Below are positions 44,645-53,311 of a stretch of 64,000 bases of DNA, piece after piece. A program made the translations under genes and the position numbers. Below the pieces are notes generated by a model that was given only the letters and a program-made list of their open reading frames with translations, had not been told where the DNA came from and did no database searches. Origin of the DNA: Chryseobacterium indologenes (GTDB lineage: Bacteria > Bacteroidota > Bacteroidia > Flavobacteriales > Weeksellaceae). Within the stretch, counting starts at the first letter, position 1, and every line of letters begins with the position of its first letter. The stretch lies in assembly GCF_002025665.1 (NCBI RefSeq), contig NZ_CP018786.1, positions 3,720,001 to 3,784,000 of the forward strand. The letters run 5' to 3'.

Positions 44645-44812
44645 ATGAAAAATCTAAAGAAAATCAAAAGAGGAGAATTAAAATCCATCAAAGGAGGAAG
44701 ACCACCTCTTGGATGCAACAGCTGGAATCCGGTTGCTATGTGCTGCAGATCATGGGCACCTGACTATTGTGGGCAAACTACTTGTCCAGATTCACCTCCA
44801 CCATTATGCTAA
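44645..44812 (+). CDS. Orphan double-glycine leader peptide with six cysteines (55 aa)
   Basis: The frame begins MKNLKKIKRGELKSIKGG, the bacteriocin-like leader common in Chryseobacterium-type genomes (basic helix, then Gly-Gly at 17-18). The 37-residue core starts RPPLGCNSWNPVAMCCRSW and has cysteines at 24, 33, 34, 42, 47 and 55, plus many prolines, as in disulfide-stabilised or cyclised peptides. No exporter or immunity gene is adjacent; the only C39 exporter in the window is 31 kb away. It ends 14 bp before the menC stop on the other strand. Confidence 0.8.
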   Translation: MKNLKKIKRGELKSIKGGRPPLGCNSWNPVAMCCRSWAPDYCGQTTCPDSPPPLC

Positions 44813-44826
44813 TTAATTTTTAACAG

Positions 44827-45831
44827 TTATATTTTGAACCACAGCAGCTCATTTCTGAGTTCTAAATCGGATTCAAAATTATTGACAAATAAAGCTCCAG
44901 TGCCTAAACCTTGAGGCATTGGATTTTTTTTAGTAAAGGTATACTGAGCAATAGCATTTAAGCCGATATTACTTTCCAAAGCTGAAGTAATCCACCAGCC
45001 TATATTCTGATTTTCTGCTAGAGAAATCCATTCATCTGAACCAGAAAATCCTCCCACTAAAGCAGGTTTTAGAATAATATACTGAGGATTTATCGTTTCT
45101 AAAAGTTGTTTCTTTTTTTCAGGATCAATAATTCCGATCAGTTCTTCATCCAATGCAATGGGAGTAGGTGTTTTTGCACATAGTTCAGCCATATCATTCC
45201 AATTTCCGGCTTTAATAGGCTGTTCAATAGAGTGAATATGAAGATCAGCAAGCTGCTGTAACACAATGACCGCTTCCTCTTTACTGAATCCACCATTAGC
45301 ATCCACACGAAGTTCCAGCTGATCTTTGGAGAACTTTTCTCTTAATTTCTGGAGAATAACATGCTCAGATTTCCAATCGACACCAATTTTTAATTTGATA
45401 CAATGGAAACCTTTTTCCAGTTTCTCCTGAATCTGTTCTTCCATATATCCAGCATCGCCCATCCATATCAGCCCGTTGATGGTAATAGCAGATTTTCCTT
45501 CGGTAAATTCACCAGGAAAATAAAGACTGTCTCCATATTTCAGATTCTGAACTGCCTGCTCGTATCCAAACCAGATGGAAGGAAACTCTTTCAGTTCTTC
45601 TTTTAAAAAAGCTGTATCCTGATTGATATTTTCACAAAGCCACTTCAGTTTTTCTTCGTAATCAGGTCGGTCATCAAAACTCAGTCCTCTGAAAATGGCA
45701 CATTCCCCTACTCCTTTTTTTTCGTTTTCCGAAACTGTAAGAATATAGGTTTCTTTATCAAGCAAAACGCCGCGAGATGTTCCACTCGGGCGTTTAAATT
45801 GTAATAAATATTGTAAGTACGTTGCTTCCAT
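44827..45831 (-). CDS. menC: o-Succinylbenzoate synthase
   Basis: This 334-residue enolase-superfamily enzyme has the MenC residues: FHCIKLKIGVDW (catalytic KxK), ELRVDANGGF (metal Asp), HSIEQPI (metal Glu), ALDEEL (metal Asp) and YIILKPALVGG (second catalytic Lys). It dehydrates SHCHC to o-succinylbenzoate in menaquinone synthesis. It abuts fbp with no intergenic base, so the two are co-transcribed. Other men genes in the window are at 5.6-7.2 kb, so the pathway is dispersed. Confidence 0.92.
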   Translation of the reverse strand: MEATYLQYLLQFKRPSGTSRGVLLDKETYILTVSENEKKGVGECAIFRGLSFDDRPDYEEKLKWLCENINQDTAFLKEELKEFPSIWFGYEQAVQNLKYGDSLYFPGEFTEGKSAITINGLIWMGDAGYMEEQIQEKLEKGFHCIKLKIGVDWKSEHVILQKLREKFSKDQLELRVDANGGFSKEEAVIVLQQLADLHIHSIEQPIKAGNWNDMAELCAKTPTPIALDEELIGIIDPEKKKQLLETINPQYIILKPALVGGFSGSDEWISLAENQNIGWWITSALESNIGLNAIAQYTFTKKNPMPQGLGTGALFVNNFESDLELRNELLWFKI

Positions 45832-46848
45832 TTATTTTACGCTGTCGATACGCATAAATTCTTCTGCTTTCTCCACCATTTCAATGCTTCCGCAGAAGAA
45901 AGGAATTCTCTGGTGAAGTTCTGTAGGTTCTATTTCCAGAATTCTTCTGAATCCGTCTGTTGCTTTTGCTCCGGCTTGTTCAGCAAGGAATGCCATTGGA
46001 TTACATTCGTATAAGAGTCTTAATTTACCATTTGGAGCCTGTGAATAAGAAGGATAAATATAAATCCCTCCTTTCAGCATATTTCTATGGAAATCTGCAA
46101 CTAATGAACCGATATATCTTGAAGTGTAAGGACGATCACCTTCTTCCATCTGGCAGTACTTAAGGTAGTTTTTTACTCCCTGAGGAAATTTGATATAGTT
46201 TCCTTCGTTAATAGAATAGATCTTTCCTGTTTTTGGGAAAGTCATGTTAGGATGAGAAAGATAATAGGTTCCCAAGGATGGATCCAATGTAAATCCGTTT
46301 ACCCCATTTCCTGTTGTATAAACAATCATGGTAGATGAACCGTAAATAACATATCCCGCTGCAATCTGATTGATTCCTTTCTGTAAAAAGTCTTCCAGCT
46401 GCACTGGAGTTCCAGGTTCGGTAACTCTTCTGTAGATAGAGAAAATAGTTCCTACGGAAACATTTACATCAATATTGGAAGATCCGTCTAAAGGATCGAT
46501 CAGTACAACATATTTACTTAAATGACCATTTTCACCGCATTTGATATCAATAAAATCATCATTTTCCTCAGAAGCAATACCACAAACAACCTCTCTTTGA
46601 GACAAAGCCGTAATAAAAATTTCATTAGCGATTACATCCAGTTTTTGCTGCTCTTCTCCCTGAACGTTTTGGTTTCCCGCAGCTCCTGTAATATCTACAA
46701 TTCCCGCTTTATTTACTTCTCTGTTTACCACTTTCGAAGCCAATCTTATTGCACTTAGAAGACGAGAAAATTCACCTGTAGAATATTGAAAATCGTCCTG
46801 TTTATCTATAAGAAATTCTCCTAAAGTCTGTAATGGTTGATTTGACAT
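45832..46848 (-). CDS. fbp: Class 1 fructose-1,6-bisphosphatase
   Basis: The 338-residue protein has the class 1 FBPase signatures: [40 protein letters not shown] with the metal-binding DPLDGSSN, and [24 protein letters not shown] substrate block (here [10 protein letters not shown]). It hydrolyses fructose-1,6-bisphosphate in gluconeogenesis. It is the first gene of the pair with menC and is divergent from lysC. Confidence 0.95.
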   Translation of the reverse strand: MSNQPLQTLGEFLIDKQDDFQYSTGEFSRLLSAIRLASKVVNREVNKAGIVDITGAAGNQNVQGEEQQKLDVIANEIFITALSQREVVCGIASEENDDFIDIKCGENGHLSKYVVLIDPLDGSSNIDVNVSVGTIFSIYRRVTEPGTPVQLEDFLQKGINQIAAGYVIYGSSTMIVYTTGNGVNGFTLDPSLGTYYLSHPNMTFPKTGKIYSINEGNYIKFPQGVKNYLKYCQMEEGDRPYTSRYIGSLVADFHRNMLKGGIYIYPSYSQAPNGKLRLLYECNPMAFLAEQAGAKATDGFRRILEIEPTELHQRIPFFCGSIEMVEKAEEFMRIDSVK

Positions 46849-47172
46849 ATTTTTCTTTTTACGTTTTGCCCAAATTTCGGAAAATTTATCGCATTAAGAA
46901 AATTTAATTAAAAAAGAGGTTAATCACTGTATTTCAACTAAATACAAACACAACATAACATAATACCAGATCTTTATTGAAAATTAAGTCTCCAAATTTG
47001 TTACATCAGACTCGCGAAAAATTAAAATTATTTCATTATTTGTTGATTTTAAGGAAATCTTAATTCTATCTCCTCACTAGGCTATTTCATATCTCGTTGT
47101 AAATTTATAATTTTGACGTCCGTAAAAAACTCATGTAATTTTTTATCTAACAATTTTATTTTTAACAATTTA
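46849..47172. other. Divergent intergenic region fbp-lysC
   Basis: This 324-bp AT-rich stretch must drive both genes. For lysC, TAATTTTG at 47108-47115 matches the -7 consensus, but no good TTG lies at the right distance. For fbp I see no convincing box. I found no riboswitch-like fold or gene. Confidence 0.45.
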
Positions 47173-48411
47173 ATGAAAATTTTCAAGTTTGGTGGAGCAT
47201 CGGTAAAAGATGCTGACAGTGTAAAAAACGTGTCCATGGTTCTAAAAAGCCAGGGATTTGCCAAATGTTTGCTGGTAATTTCAGCAATGGGCAAGACGAC
47301 AAATGAGTTGGAAAAAGTTGTAGAACTTTATTTCAAAAAAGATAACTATCAAACTGAGATTGAAAAGATAAAACGAAAACACATGGAGATTGCGGAAGGA
47401 CTATTTCCTGAAAATCATGCGGTTTTTGCTGAAATCAATCTCTTTTTTGATGATATTGATTCTTTTTTACGAAGAAATAAATCTCCTAATTACAACTTTG
47501 TGTATGATCAGGTGGTAAGCTGCGGAGAAATGATTTCTACTAAAATTGTGAGTGAGTATCTGAATGAGATCCAATTTACGAATCAGTGGCTGGATGCCAG
47601 AGATTATGTAAAAACGGATAATTCTTACAGAGAAGGTACGGTAGACTGGACAAGAACAGAAGAATTTATTTCTCATCTTAATCCTGAAATCTGCTATGTA
47701 ACTCAGGGATTTATCGGTTCTGACGACAATAATTTTACGGTGACGTTAGGAAGAGAAGGATCTGACTATTCAGCTGCTATTTTTGCATATTGCTTAAATG
47801 CTGAAGCAATGACGATCTGGAAAGATGTACCTGGAGTAATGACCGGAGATCCGAGAAAGTTCAGTGATGTAACTCTTCTTTCCAATATTTCTTACGAAGA
47901 AGCAATTGAGATGGCTTACTATGGAGCAAGTGTTATTCACCCAAAAACATTACAGCCACTTCAACAAAAAAATATTCCTTTTTATGTAAAATCTTTTGTA
48001 GATCCTACTAAAGAAGGAACAAAAGTAGGTGCTTCCGAAAAAAACCAACAGGAAGAATCTTATATTCTAAAAGAAAACCAGGATCTTTTGAAAATCTCTA
48101 CAAGAGACTTCTCTTTCATTGCAGAAGATCATATGAGCCTGATTTTCGGATTTTTATCTAAATATAAGATCAAAGTTTCCCTGATGCAGAATTCTGCGAT
48201 CTCTCTGGCATTGTGCCTTGAGGATAAATTTAACCATCTTGATGAGCTCAACGAAGAGCTTCAAAAAATTTTTAAAACCGAAGCAATTAAAAATGTATCT
48301 TTATTCACAGTAAGAAATGCGAAGAAGGATCACATTGATAAATTTTACCATGAAAAAAATGTATTATTGGAACAAATCTCCAAGAATACTCTTCAAATGG
48401 TAACACAATAA
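47173..48411 (+). CDS. lysC: Aspartate kinase (monofunctional)
   Basis: I choose the ATG at 47173 (MKIFKFGGASVKDADSVKNV), because the KFGG motif should be within the first few residues; the longer frame adds 20 unrelated residues. The 412-residue protein has the kinase domain (TQGFIGSDDNNFTVTLGREGSDYSAAI; DVPGVMTGDPRK) and a C-terminal ACT-like region (~305-400). It phosphorylates aspartate for lysine, threonine and methionine synthesis. olsF follows after 22 bp. Confidence 0.92.
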   Translation: MKIFKFGGASVKDADSVKNVSMVLKSQGFAKCLLVISAMGKTTNELEKVVELYFKKDNYQTEIEKIKRKHMEIAEGLFPENHAVFAEINLFFDDIDSFLRRNKSPNYNFVYDQVVSCGEMISTKIVSEYLNEIQFTNQWLDARDYVKTDNSYREGTVDWTRTEEFISHLNPEICYVTQGFIGSDDNNFTVTLGREGSDYSAAIFAYCLNAEAMTIWKDVPGVMTGDPRKFSDVTLLSNISYEEAIEMAYYGASVIHPKTLQPLQQKNIPFYVKSFVDPTKEGTKVGASEKNQQEESYILKENQDLLKISTRDFSFIAEDHMSLIFGFLSKYKIKVSLMQNSAISLALCLEDKFNHLDELNEELQKIFKTEAIKNVSLFTVRNAKKDHIDKFYHEKNVLLEQISKNTLQMVTQ

Positions 48412-48433
48412 TATTAATTGCGACTAAACACAC

Positions 48434-50275
48434 ATGAGTTTAATTTCGAAAAACGATCTGATCAAAGCTTCCGGCTTAAGTAAACTTGGGTTCCTCAAGA
48501 ACCCAGTAGCATCTGCTGTGATGAGCATTGCTAAAATAAACGAAGTAAATAAATTATACGATAAATTAAAAGACAAGGAAGGCAAAGACTTTTTCGACTC
48601 ATTTGTGAGAGAAAGAAACCTAAGCTATGTAGCTTTTGAAGAGGATCTGGCAAAGATTCCGAAAACGGGACCATTTGTTTTGGTTTCCAATCACCCGCTG
48701 GGTGCTATTGACGGGATTCTGATGTGCAAGGTCTTATCAGAGGTTCGTCCGGATTTTAAGGTAATGGGAAATTTCCTTTTGGAAAAGATCAAACCTATGG
48801 AGCCGTATGTAATCGCTGTAAATCCTTTTGAAAACAGAAAAGAAGCTTACAGCAGCTCTTCAGGAATGCGTGAAACACTCAAGCATTTACAAAACGGAGG
48901 CTGCGTAGGTATTTTTCCGGCAGGAGAAGTTTCCAACAAGAACAATCCTTACGGAGAAATTTTAGATAAGGAATGGGAAAAAACGGCACTTAAGCTTATC
49001 AGAATGGCTAAAGTGCCGGTAGTTCCTATGTATTTCCACGCTAAGAACAGCCGACTTTTTTATCAGGTGGCTAAACTTCACCCGAATTTGCAGACTCTTA
49101 TGCTTCCAGCAGAAATGATGAATGACAGGGAAAAACCTATCAGAATCAGAATCGGGCGTCCTATTACCGTAAAGGCAATGGACGAAATGGAAACGATTGA
49201 GGAGTTGGGAGAGTTTTTGAAACGCAAGGTTTATATGATGAAATCTTACTATGAAAAGAGAAAATCCCTTGCTCAAAGTATCAATCTCCAGAATTTATCT
49301 GTCAAATTTCCTTTATTGAAGGAAGAAAACATTGTTCAGAATATCATAGATGAAACTCCTCTTGAAGACATTATTAAAGATGTTGATAAATTGAGAGGAA
49401 CGGATAAAATGCTGTTCAGTAACGGAAATTATGAGATCTACTTTACGACTTATGAGGAAATTCCTTCTATTATGAGGGAAATAGGACGTCAGAGAGAGCT
49501 TACTTTCCGTGCGGTAGGTGAAGGAAGTAATCTTCCGTTTGACCTGGATGAATATGATAAACATTACCACCATCTTTTCCTTTGGGATAATGGGGAGAAA
49601 AAACTGGCTGGAGCTTACAGAATGGCACTGGGTAGAGAGGTAATGAAGAAATACGGTATTAAAGGCTTCTATACAAGCTCTTTATTTGAGTTTGAGCAGG
49701 ACATTCATCCTTTCTTCAAAAAGGTAATTGAAATGGGTCGTGCTTACATCTGTCAGGAATATCAGCAGAAACCACTTCCGCTTTTCCTTTTATGGAGAGG
49801 AATTGTACATGTATGCCTGAGAAATCCTGATCATAAATTCCTTATGGGTGGAGTGAGTATCTCGAATAAATTCTCAGAGTTCTCGAAATCACTGATGATT
49901 GAATTTATGCGTTCTAATTATTTTGATTCTGCAGTAGCTCAATATATCACTCCAAGGAATGAATACAAAGTAAAGCTTCGTGACAGGGATAAAAACATTT
50001 TCTTTGAGGAAATGGAATCTGACCTTAATAAACTGGACAAGATTATTGATGATCTTGAACCAGAATTGAGACTTCCTGTTCTGATCAAAAAATACATCAA
50101 ACAAAATGCTAAAGTAATTGCTTTTAATGTTGATCCCAACTTTAATGATGCAATTGATGGATTGATGTATATCCGAATCAGTGATCTTCCGGAAAACACG
50201 ATCAAACCTGTATTGGAAGAGATGAGTGAACAGATCAGAAAGGAGCAGGAAAATAATCCGGCTGATAATCAGTAA
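48434..50275 (+). CDS. olsF: Bifunctional acyltransferase, OlsF-type ornithine lipid synthase
   Basis: The 613-residue protein has two acyltransferase parts. Residues ~75-275 form a PlsC/OlsA-like domain with SNHPLGAIDGIL (HxxxxD) and IFPAGEVSN. Residues ~330-600 form an OlsB/hemolysin-type GNAT domain (LTFRAVGEGSNLPFDLDEYD, YDKHYHHLFLWDNGEKKLAGAYRMALG). This N-OlsA/OlsB-C fusion is OlsF, described in Flavobacterium and Serratia, which acylates ornithine twice to give ornithine lipid. Some homologues make related amino-acid lipids, so the head group is inferred. It is probably co-transcribed with lysC. Confidence 0.85.
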   Translation: MSLISKNDLIKASGLSKLGFLKNPVASAVMSIAKINEVNKLYDKLKDKEGKDFFDSFVRERNLSYVAFEEDLAKIPKTGPFVLVSNHPLGAIDGILMCKVLSEVRPDFKVMGNFLLEKIKPMEPYVIAVNPFENRKEAYSSSSGMRETLKHLQNGGCVGIFPAGEVSNKNNPYGEILDKEWEKTALKLIRMAKVPVVPMYFHAKNSRLFYQVAKLHPNLQTLMLPAEMMNDREKPIRIRIGRPITVKAMDEMETIEELGEFLKRKVYMMKSYYEKRKSLAQSINLQNLSVKFPLLKEENIVQNIIDETPLEDIIKDVDKLRGTDKMLFSNGNYEIYFTTYEEIPSIMREIGRQRELTFRAVGEGSNLPFDLDEYDKHYHHLFLWDNGEKKLAGAYRMALGREVMKKYGIKGFYTSSLFEFEQDIHPFFKKVIEMGRAYICQEYQQKPLPLFLLWRGIVHVCLRNPDHKFLMGGVSISNKFSEFSKSLMIEFMRSNYFDSAVAQYITPRNEYKVKLRDRDKNIFFEEMESDLNKLDKIIDDLEPELRLPVLIKKYIKQNAKVIAFNVDPNFNDAIDGLMYIRISDLPENTIKPVLEEMSEQIRKEQENNPADNQ

Positions 50276-50310
50276 GTTTTAATTTTATTCAAAAAAAGTA
50301 CGATGAATAC

Positions 50311-50341
50311 TTGCTTTGTATACTAAAACTTACTACTTTTG
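50311..50341 (+). promoter_or_regulatory. Promoter of tRNA-Phe
   Basis: TTG at 50311-50313, 20 bp, then TACTTTTG at 50334-50341 give a full match to the Bacteroidota consensus, 42 bp before the mature tRNA. Confidence 0.75.
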
Positions 50342-50383
50342 CATCACTTTAAAACAACGAAGTAAGTCAAACAAAAATATAAT

Positions 50384-50456
50384 GGTTTCTTAGCTCAGTT
50401 GGTAGAGCAATGGATTGAAAATCCATGTGTCCCTGGTTCGATTCCTGGAGAAACCA
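50384..50456 (+). tRNA. tRNA-Phe (anticodon GAA)
   Basis: The acceptor arm GGTTTCT pairs with AGAAACC, the D-arm is GCTC...GAGC, the anticodon loop in TGGATTGAAAATCCA carries GAA, and the T-arm is CCTGG TTCGATT CCTGG-like. The 73 bases end with discriminator A; the 3' CCA is not encoded. A terminator follows. Confidence 0.96.
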
Positions 50457-50460
50457 CTTT

Positions 50461-50492
50461 AAAACCTCTAATTCATTTTAGAGGTTTTTTTG
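50461..50492 (+). terminator. Intrinsic terminator of tRNA-Phe
   Basis: AAAACCTCTAA, loop, TTAGAGGTTTT, then TTTG and further T runs. It starts 4 bp after the tRNA. Confidence 0.88.
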
Positions 50493-50668
50493 TTTTTTTA
50501 TCTATGCCTATTTTCTTACGTCTACCCTCTTACTGCTCTAGTAAAATATAAACTTCGTTATTTATTTGTTCAAAAAATAAAAAATTAATCAAAATTATGG
50601 GAATTATTTCTTTCCTATTTAATGAGTAAAGCTTAATTTAGTAGGAGAAACCTAATACAAATACAATT

Positions 50669-52018
50669 ATGAGAGTAAAATTATTAGCCAATACTTTTCT
50701 GGGTATTGCCACTCTGCTTATTTTTCAATCATGTGCAGAAACCCCTATGGCAACAGAGGACACCGTTGCAGCACAAAAAAATACATCAGCTTTAAAAAAT
50801 ACATCATCCTTCAACGTTCCGGTTGCAGGAAATTCTTTTTTAACGGTAAAACCATCGGGAGCCAGTGAAGTGATCACCTCTACTAACTTAGGGAACTGGA
50901 CTAACTCCAATACTGTTATCAGTACTTATTTCAGAGTGAGTAATACAGGAACATTAAACCTTGGATTAAAAGCTTCTGTCCCATCAGGAACAAGTGTTGT
51001 AAAAATAACGGTAGGAAATACATCCAAAAATGTGACTCTAACAGGAGCTTCGAATAAAGAGTATACTGTTGGAGATTTTACCGTTTCTACTCCAGGCTAT
51101 GTGAAAGTTGACCTTCAGGGAGTTTCAAAAACCGGAGGATATTTTGCAGATGTTACAGATATTACTTTCAGTGGAGCAGCTTCTACAGGAGCCAATATTT
51201 ACAGCAATGATCCGTCATACTATTATTGGGCACGCAGAGGACCTTCCTGCCATCTGAACTATGTAGTTCCAACAACCAATAATGTTAGCTATTATTACAA
51301 CGAAGTAACAGTTCCTGCAGGAGAAGACAAAATTGGCTCTTATTTTATGGCTAATGGCTTCAGTGCGGGCTATTTTGGAATGCAGGTGAACTCTGCCACA
51401 GAAAGAAGGATTTTATTCTCTGTATGGAGCCCATTTGATACTGACGATCCCAATAATATTCCTCCTGACCACAAAATTATTCTCAACAGAGCAGGTACCG
51501 GAGTAACTATTGGAGAATTTGGCAATGAAGGTTCGGGCGGACAAAGCTATTATAAATACAACTGGAGTGCCGGGCAAACCTATAAATTCTTATTAAAAGG
51601 GGAACCGGATGGCAGCGGAAAAACAGACTTCACCGCCTGGTTTTTATTTCCGGATACTACCACATGGAAGCTAATCGCCAGCTGGAAGAGACCCCAAACC
51701 AGCACTTACCTTAAAAGCTTCTATAGTTTCGTTGAAAATTTCAATCCCGAGAATGGATATCAGGGCAGAAAAGCAGAATTTAAAAATCAATGGGTAAGAA
51801 CTTCCGCTAGTAACTGGATTGCCATTTCAGGAGCAAAGTTTAGTGTGGATAATACCTACAATGCACAGCAAAGAATAGATGCAATGGGAGGAACAAGCGG
51901 TAATGCTTTCTTTTTACAAAATGGAGGATTCTTTAACACAACTGTTGTGCCTGGCTCACAGTTTTCTGTTACCGCACCTACACAAGCTCCTAATATCAAT
52001 TTTTCAACCCTTCCTTAG
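50669..52018 (+). CDS. DUF3472/DUF5077 domain lipoprotein
   Basis: The 449-residue protein begins with a lipoprotein signal (lipobox IFQSC at Cys 22). Residues ~45-170 are a DUF5077-like beta sandwich (NVPVAGNSFLTVKPSG...YADVTDITF-type) and ~175-390 are a DUF3472 domain (SCHLNYVVPTTNNVSYYYNEV; GYFGMQVNSATERRILFSVWSPF). These pairs occur in surface or periplasmic proteins of Bacteroidota that may act on polysaccharide; no enzyme has been proven. It has its own terminator. Confidence 0.85.
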   Translation: MRVKLLANTFLGIATLLIFQSCAETPMATEDTVAAQKNTSALKNTSSFNVPVAGNSFLTVKPSGASEVITSTNLGNWTNSNTVISTYFRVSNTGTLNLGLKASVPSGTSVVKITVGNTSKNVTLTGASNKEYTVGDFTVSTPGYVKVDLQGVSKTGGYFADVTDITFSGAASTGANIYSNDPSYYYWARRGPSCHLNYVVPTTNNVSYYYNEVTVPAGEDKIGSYFMANGFSAGYFGMQVNSATERRILFSVWSPFDTDDPNNIPPDHKIILNRAGTGVTIGEFGNEGSGGQSYYKYNWSAGQTYKFLLKGEPDGSGKTDFTAWFLFPDTTTWKLIASWKRPQTSTYLKSFYSFVENFNPENGYQGRKAEFKNQWVRTSASNWIAISGAKFSVDNTYNAQQRIDAMGGTSGNAFFLQNGGFFNTTVVPGSQFSVTAPTQAPNINFSTLP

Positions 52019-52039
52019 CATTTTATCCTAAAAATAATC

Positions 52040-52073
52040 AGCCAGTTACTTTAAATAAGAGCTGGCTTTTTTA
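52040..52073 (+). terminator. Intrinsic terminator of the DUF3472 gene
   Basis: AGCCAG and CTGGCT pair across a 16-nt loop, followed by TTTTTATTATT. Confidence 0.6.
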
Positions 52074-53243
52074 TTATTCTGTTTCATGGTCTATACTTGC
52101 CTGAACTCGGTGTAAACTTTCTTTTAAATCAGAAAGTCCATAATATTTATTTTTATGAAATACTAAGATGATTTTTTTATCTTTTACAACACTATTATAA
52201 AGTAAACTTTCAGCATTCCATATGGCATTCCCAGAATTAACCCCAGCAAAATTCAAATAAAATGGATCAACTGTATTCCCAATATAAGCAAGAATTTTAT
52301 ATTTTTCTTCTGATGTAAACTTGGTATTATCTTTCAATGCATATCCAAAATTCTCTAAAGCATTCAAAAGCCTATTTTCGTCTGATTTTGTGTGCTCTTT
52401 TATATACTTTAACAAGTCAACTCTTATTTCTAATTCTCCCTTACAATTTTTAACAAAAATAATATCACCAATATCAGAGGAATTTTGAAAATTACTCAAA
52501 TAGTCATTCATCGTCAAATCATTGAACTTTGGTTCTTTAGTATATCCAAAAGTTTTTACCATTAATTTAATAAAACTTATATCATTACTTATCAACCAGT
52601 CAACATAAGATTTATTATCATTAAACAGGTACATATTTCTAGCAACAATTGTTTTAATATTTTGCTTCCTTATATTTTTTAAATCAGCTATATCTTTCCA
52701 GTAATATATTTTCACCTCTGCTGCATGATTATTATTCTCAGCATCTTTTTCATATTGCAATAATTCAGAATCTTTAGTATAATCCAGTATTTCAGGGATG
52801 TTGTATAAATCCGAAATGAAAAGTCCATTTTTAAAAACATACGTACTGTATGGATTAACATCAATACTATTTGAGTTTTTAAAAAGATTAAAGTCTTTTG
52901 AACATTTATCTTCAAAATTAATATGCAAATACTTTGACTCTGATCTCGGATCAATTATCCTATTGAATACTTTATTGACCATATTAGCAAAGTCTTCTTT
53001 ATCTGGCTTTTTGTATCCATTGTCTTCTAATTCTTTTGATATGATAGATTCTGTAGCTTCTAAATCTTTTAATGTAAATTGATAGGTTGGATAATCTGTT
53101 TCACTTTTTTCTCCACTTACTCCAGCTGACAGCTGTGATTTAAGAACAGGTAGAAAAGCGTTTTTTATGCCCAATAACATATTTTGTGAATAAAATTCAC
53201 TCGATATTAAGATAGCCAGAGAAATTATAATCTTCTTTATCAT
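52074..53243 (-). CDS. Putative immunity protein B1 (paralogue of B2)
   Basis: The 389-residue protein has a cleavable signal peptide (MIKKIIISLAILISSEFYSQ), so it should be periplasmic. Its N-terminal ~210 residues are nearly identical to those of the gene at 54527-55723, while the C-terminal ~180 residues differ (it ends LHRVQASIDHETE). It shares the block IVARNMYLFNDNKS with all four genes of the array. The module hairpin lies between it and A1 upstream. As the most distant gene from the effector it may protect against a variant toxin of neighbours. I recognise no named family. Confidence 0.72.
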   Translation of the reverse strand: MIKKIIISLAILISSEFYSQNMLLGIKNAFLPVLKSQLSAGVSGEKSETDYPTYQFTLKDLEATESIISKELEDNGYKKPDKEDFANMVNKVFNRIIDPRSESKYLHINFEDKCSKDFNLFKNSNSIDVNPYSTYVFKNGLFISDLYNIPEILDYTKDSELLQYEKDAENNNHAAEVKIYYWKDIADLKNIRKQNIKTIVARNMYLFNDNKSYVDWLISNDISFIKLMVKTFGYTKEPKFNDLTMNDYLSNFQNSSDIGDIIFVKNCKGELEIRVDLLKYIKEHTKSDENRLLNALENFGYALKDNTKFTSEEKYKILAYIGNTVDPFYLNFAGVNSGNAIWNAESLLYNSVVKDKKIILVFHKNKYYGLSDLKESLHRVQASIDHETE

Positions 53244-53311
53244 TGTTGTGTTTTTAAAATAAAAGCACAGTTAAATTTAACTGTGCTTTATATATTATTT
53301 TTTAGGATGTT
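52611..53311. repeat. Direct repeat copy 1 (paired with 55091-55791)
   Basis: About 700 bp is nearly identical to 55091-55791 with no insertions or deletions at a constant offset of 2480 bp. It covers the N-terminal coding half of gene B, the 28-bp palindrome, and the extreme 3' end of gene A. Confidence 0.88.
53262..53289. terminator. 28-bp perfect palindrome between A1 and B1
   Basis: AAAGCACAGTTAAA and TTTAACTGTGCTTT form a perfect palindrome 5 bp after the end of gene A1. It is followed on the minus strand by TATTTTAAAAAC, so it is a weak terminator or attenuator. An identical copy lies at 55742-55769. Confidence 0.7.

Noticed and set aside
46849..47172. Possible lysine riboswitch upstream of lysC
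   Set aside because: No long structured leader or conserved aptamer segments are visible, and the start codon follows a -7 box within about 60 bp.
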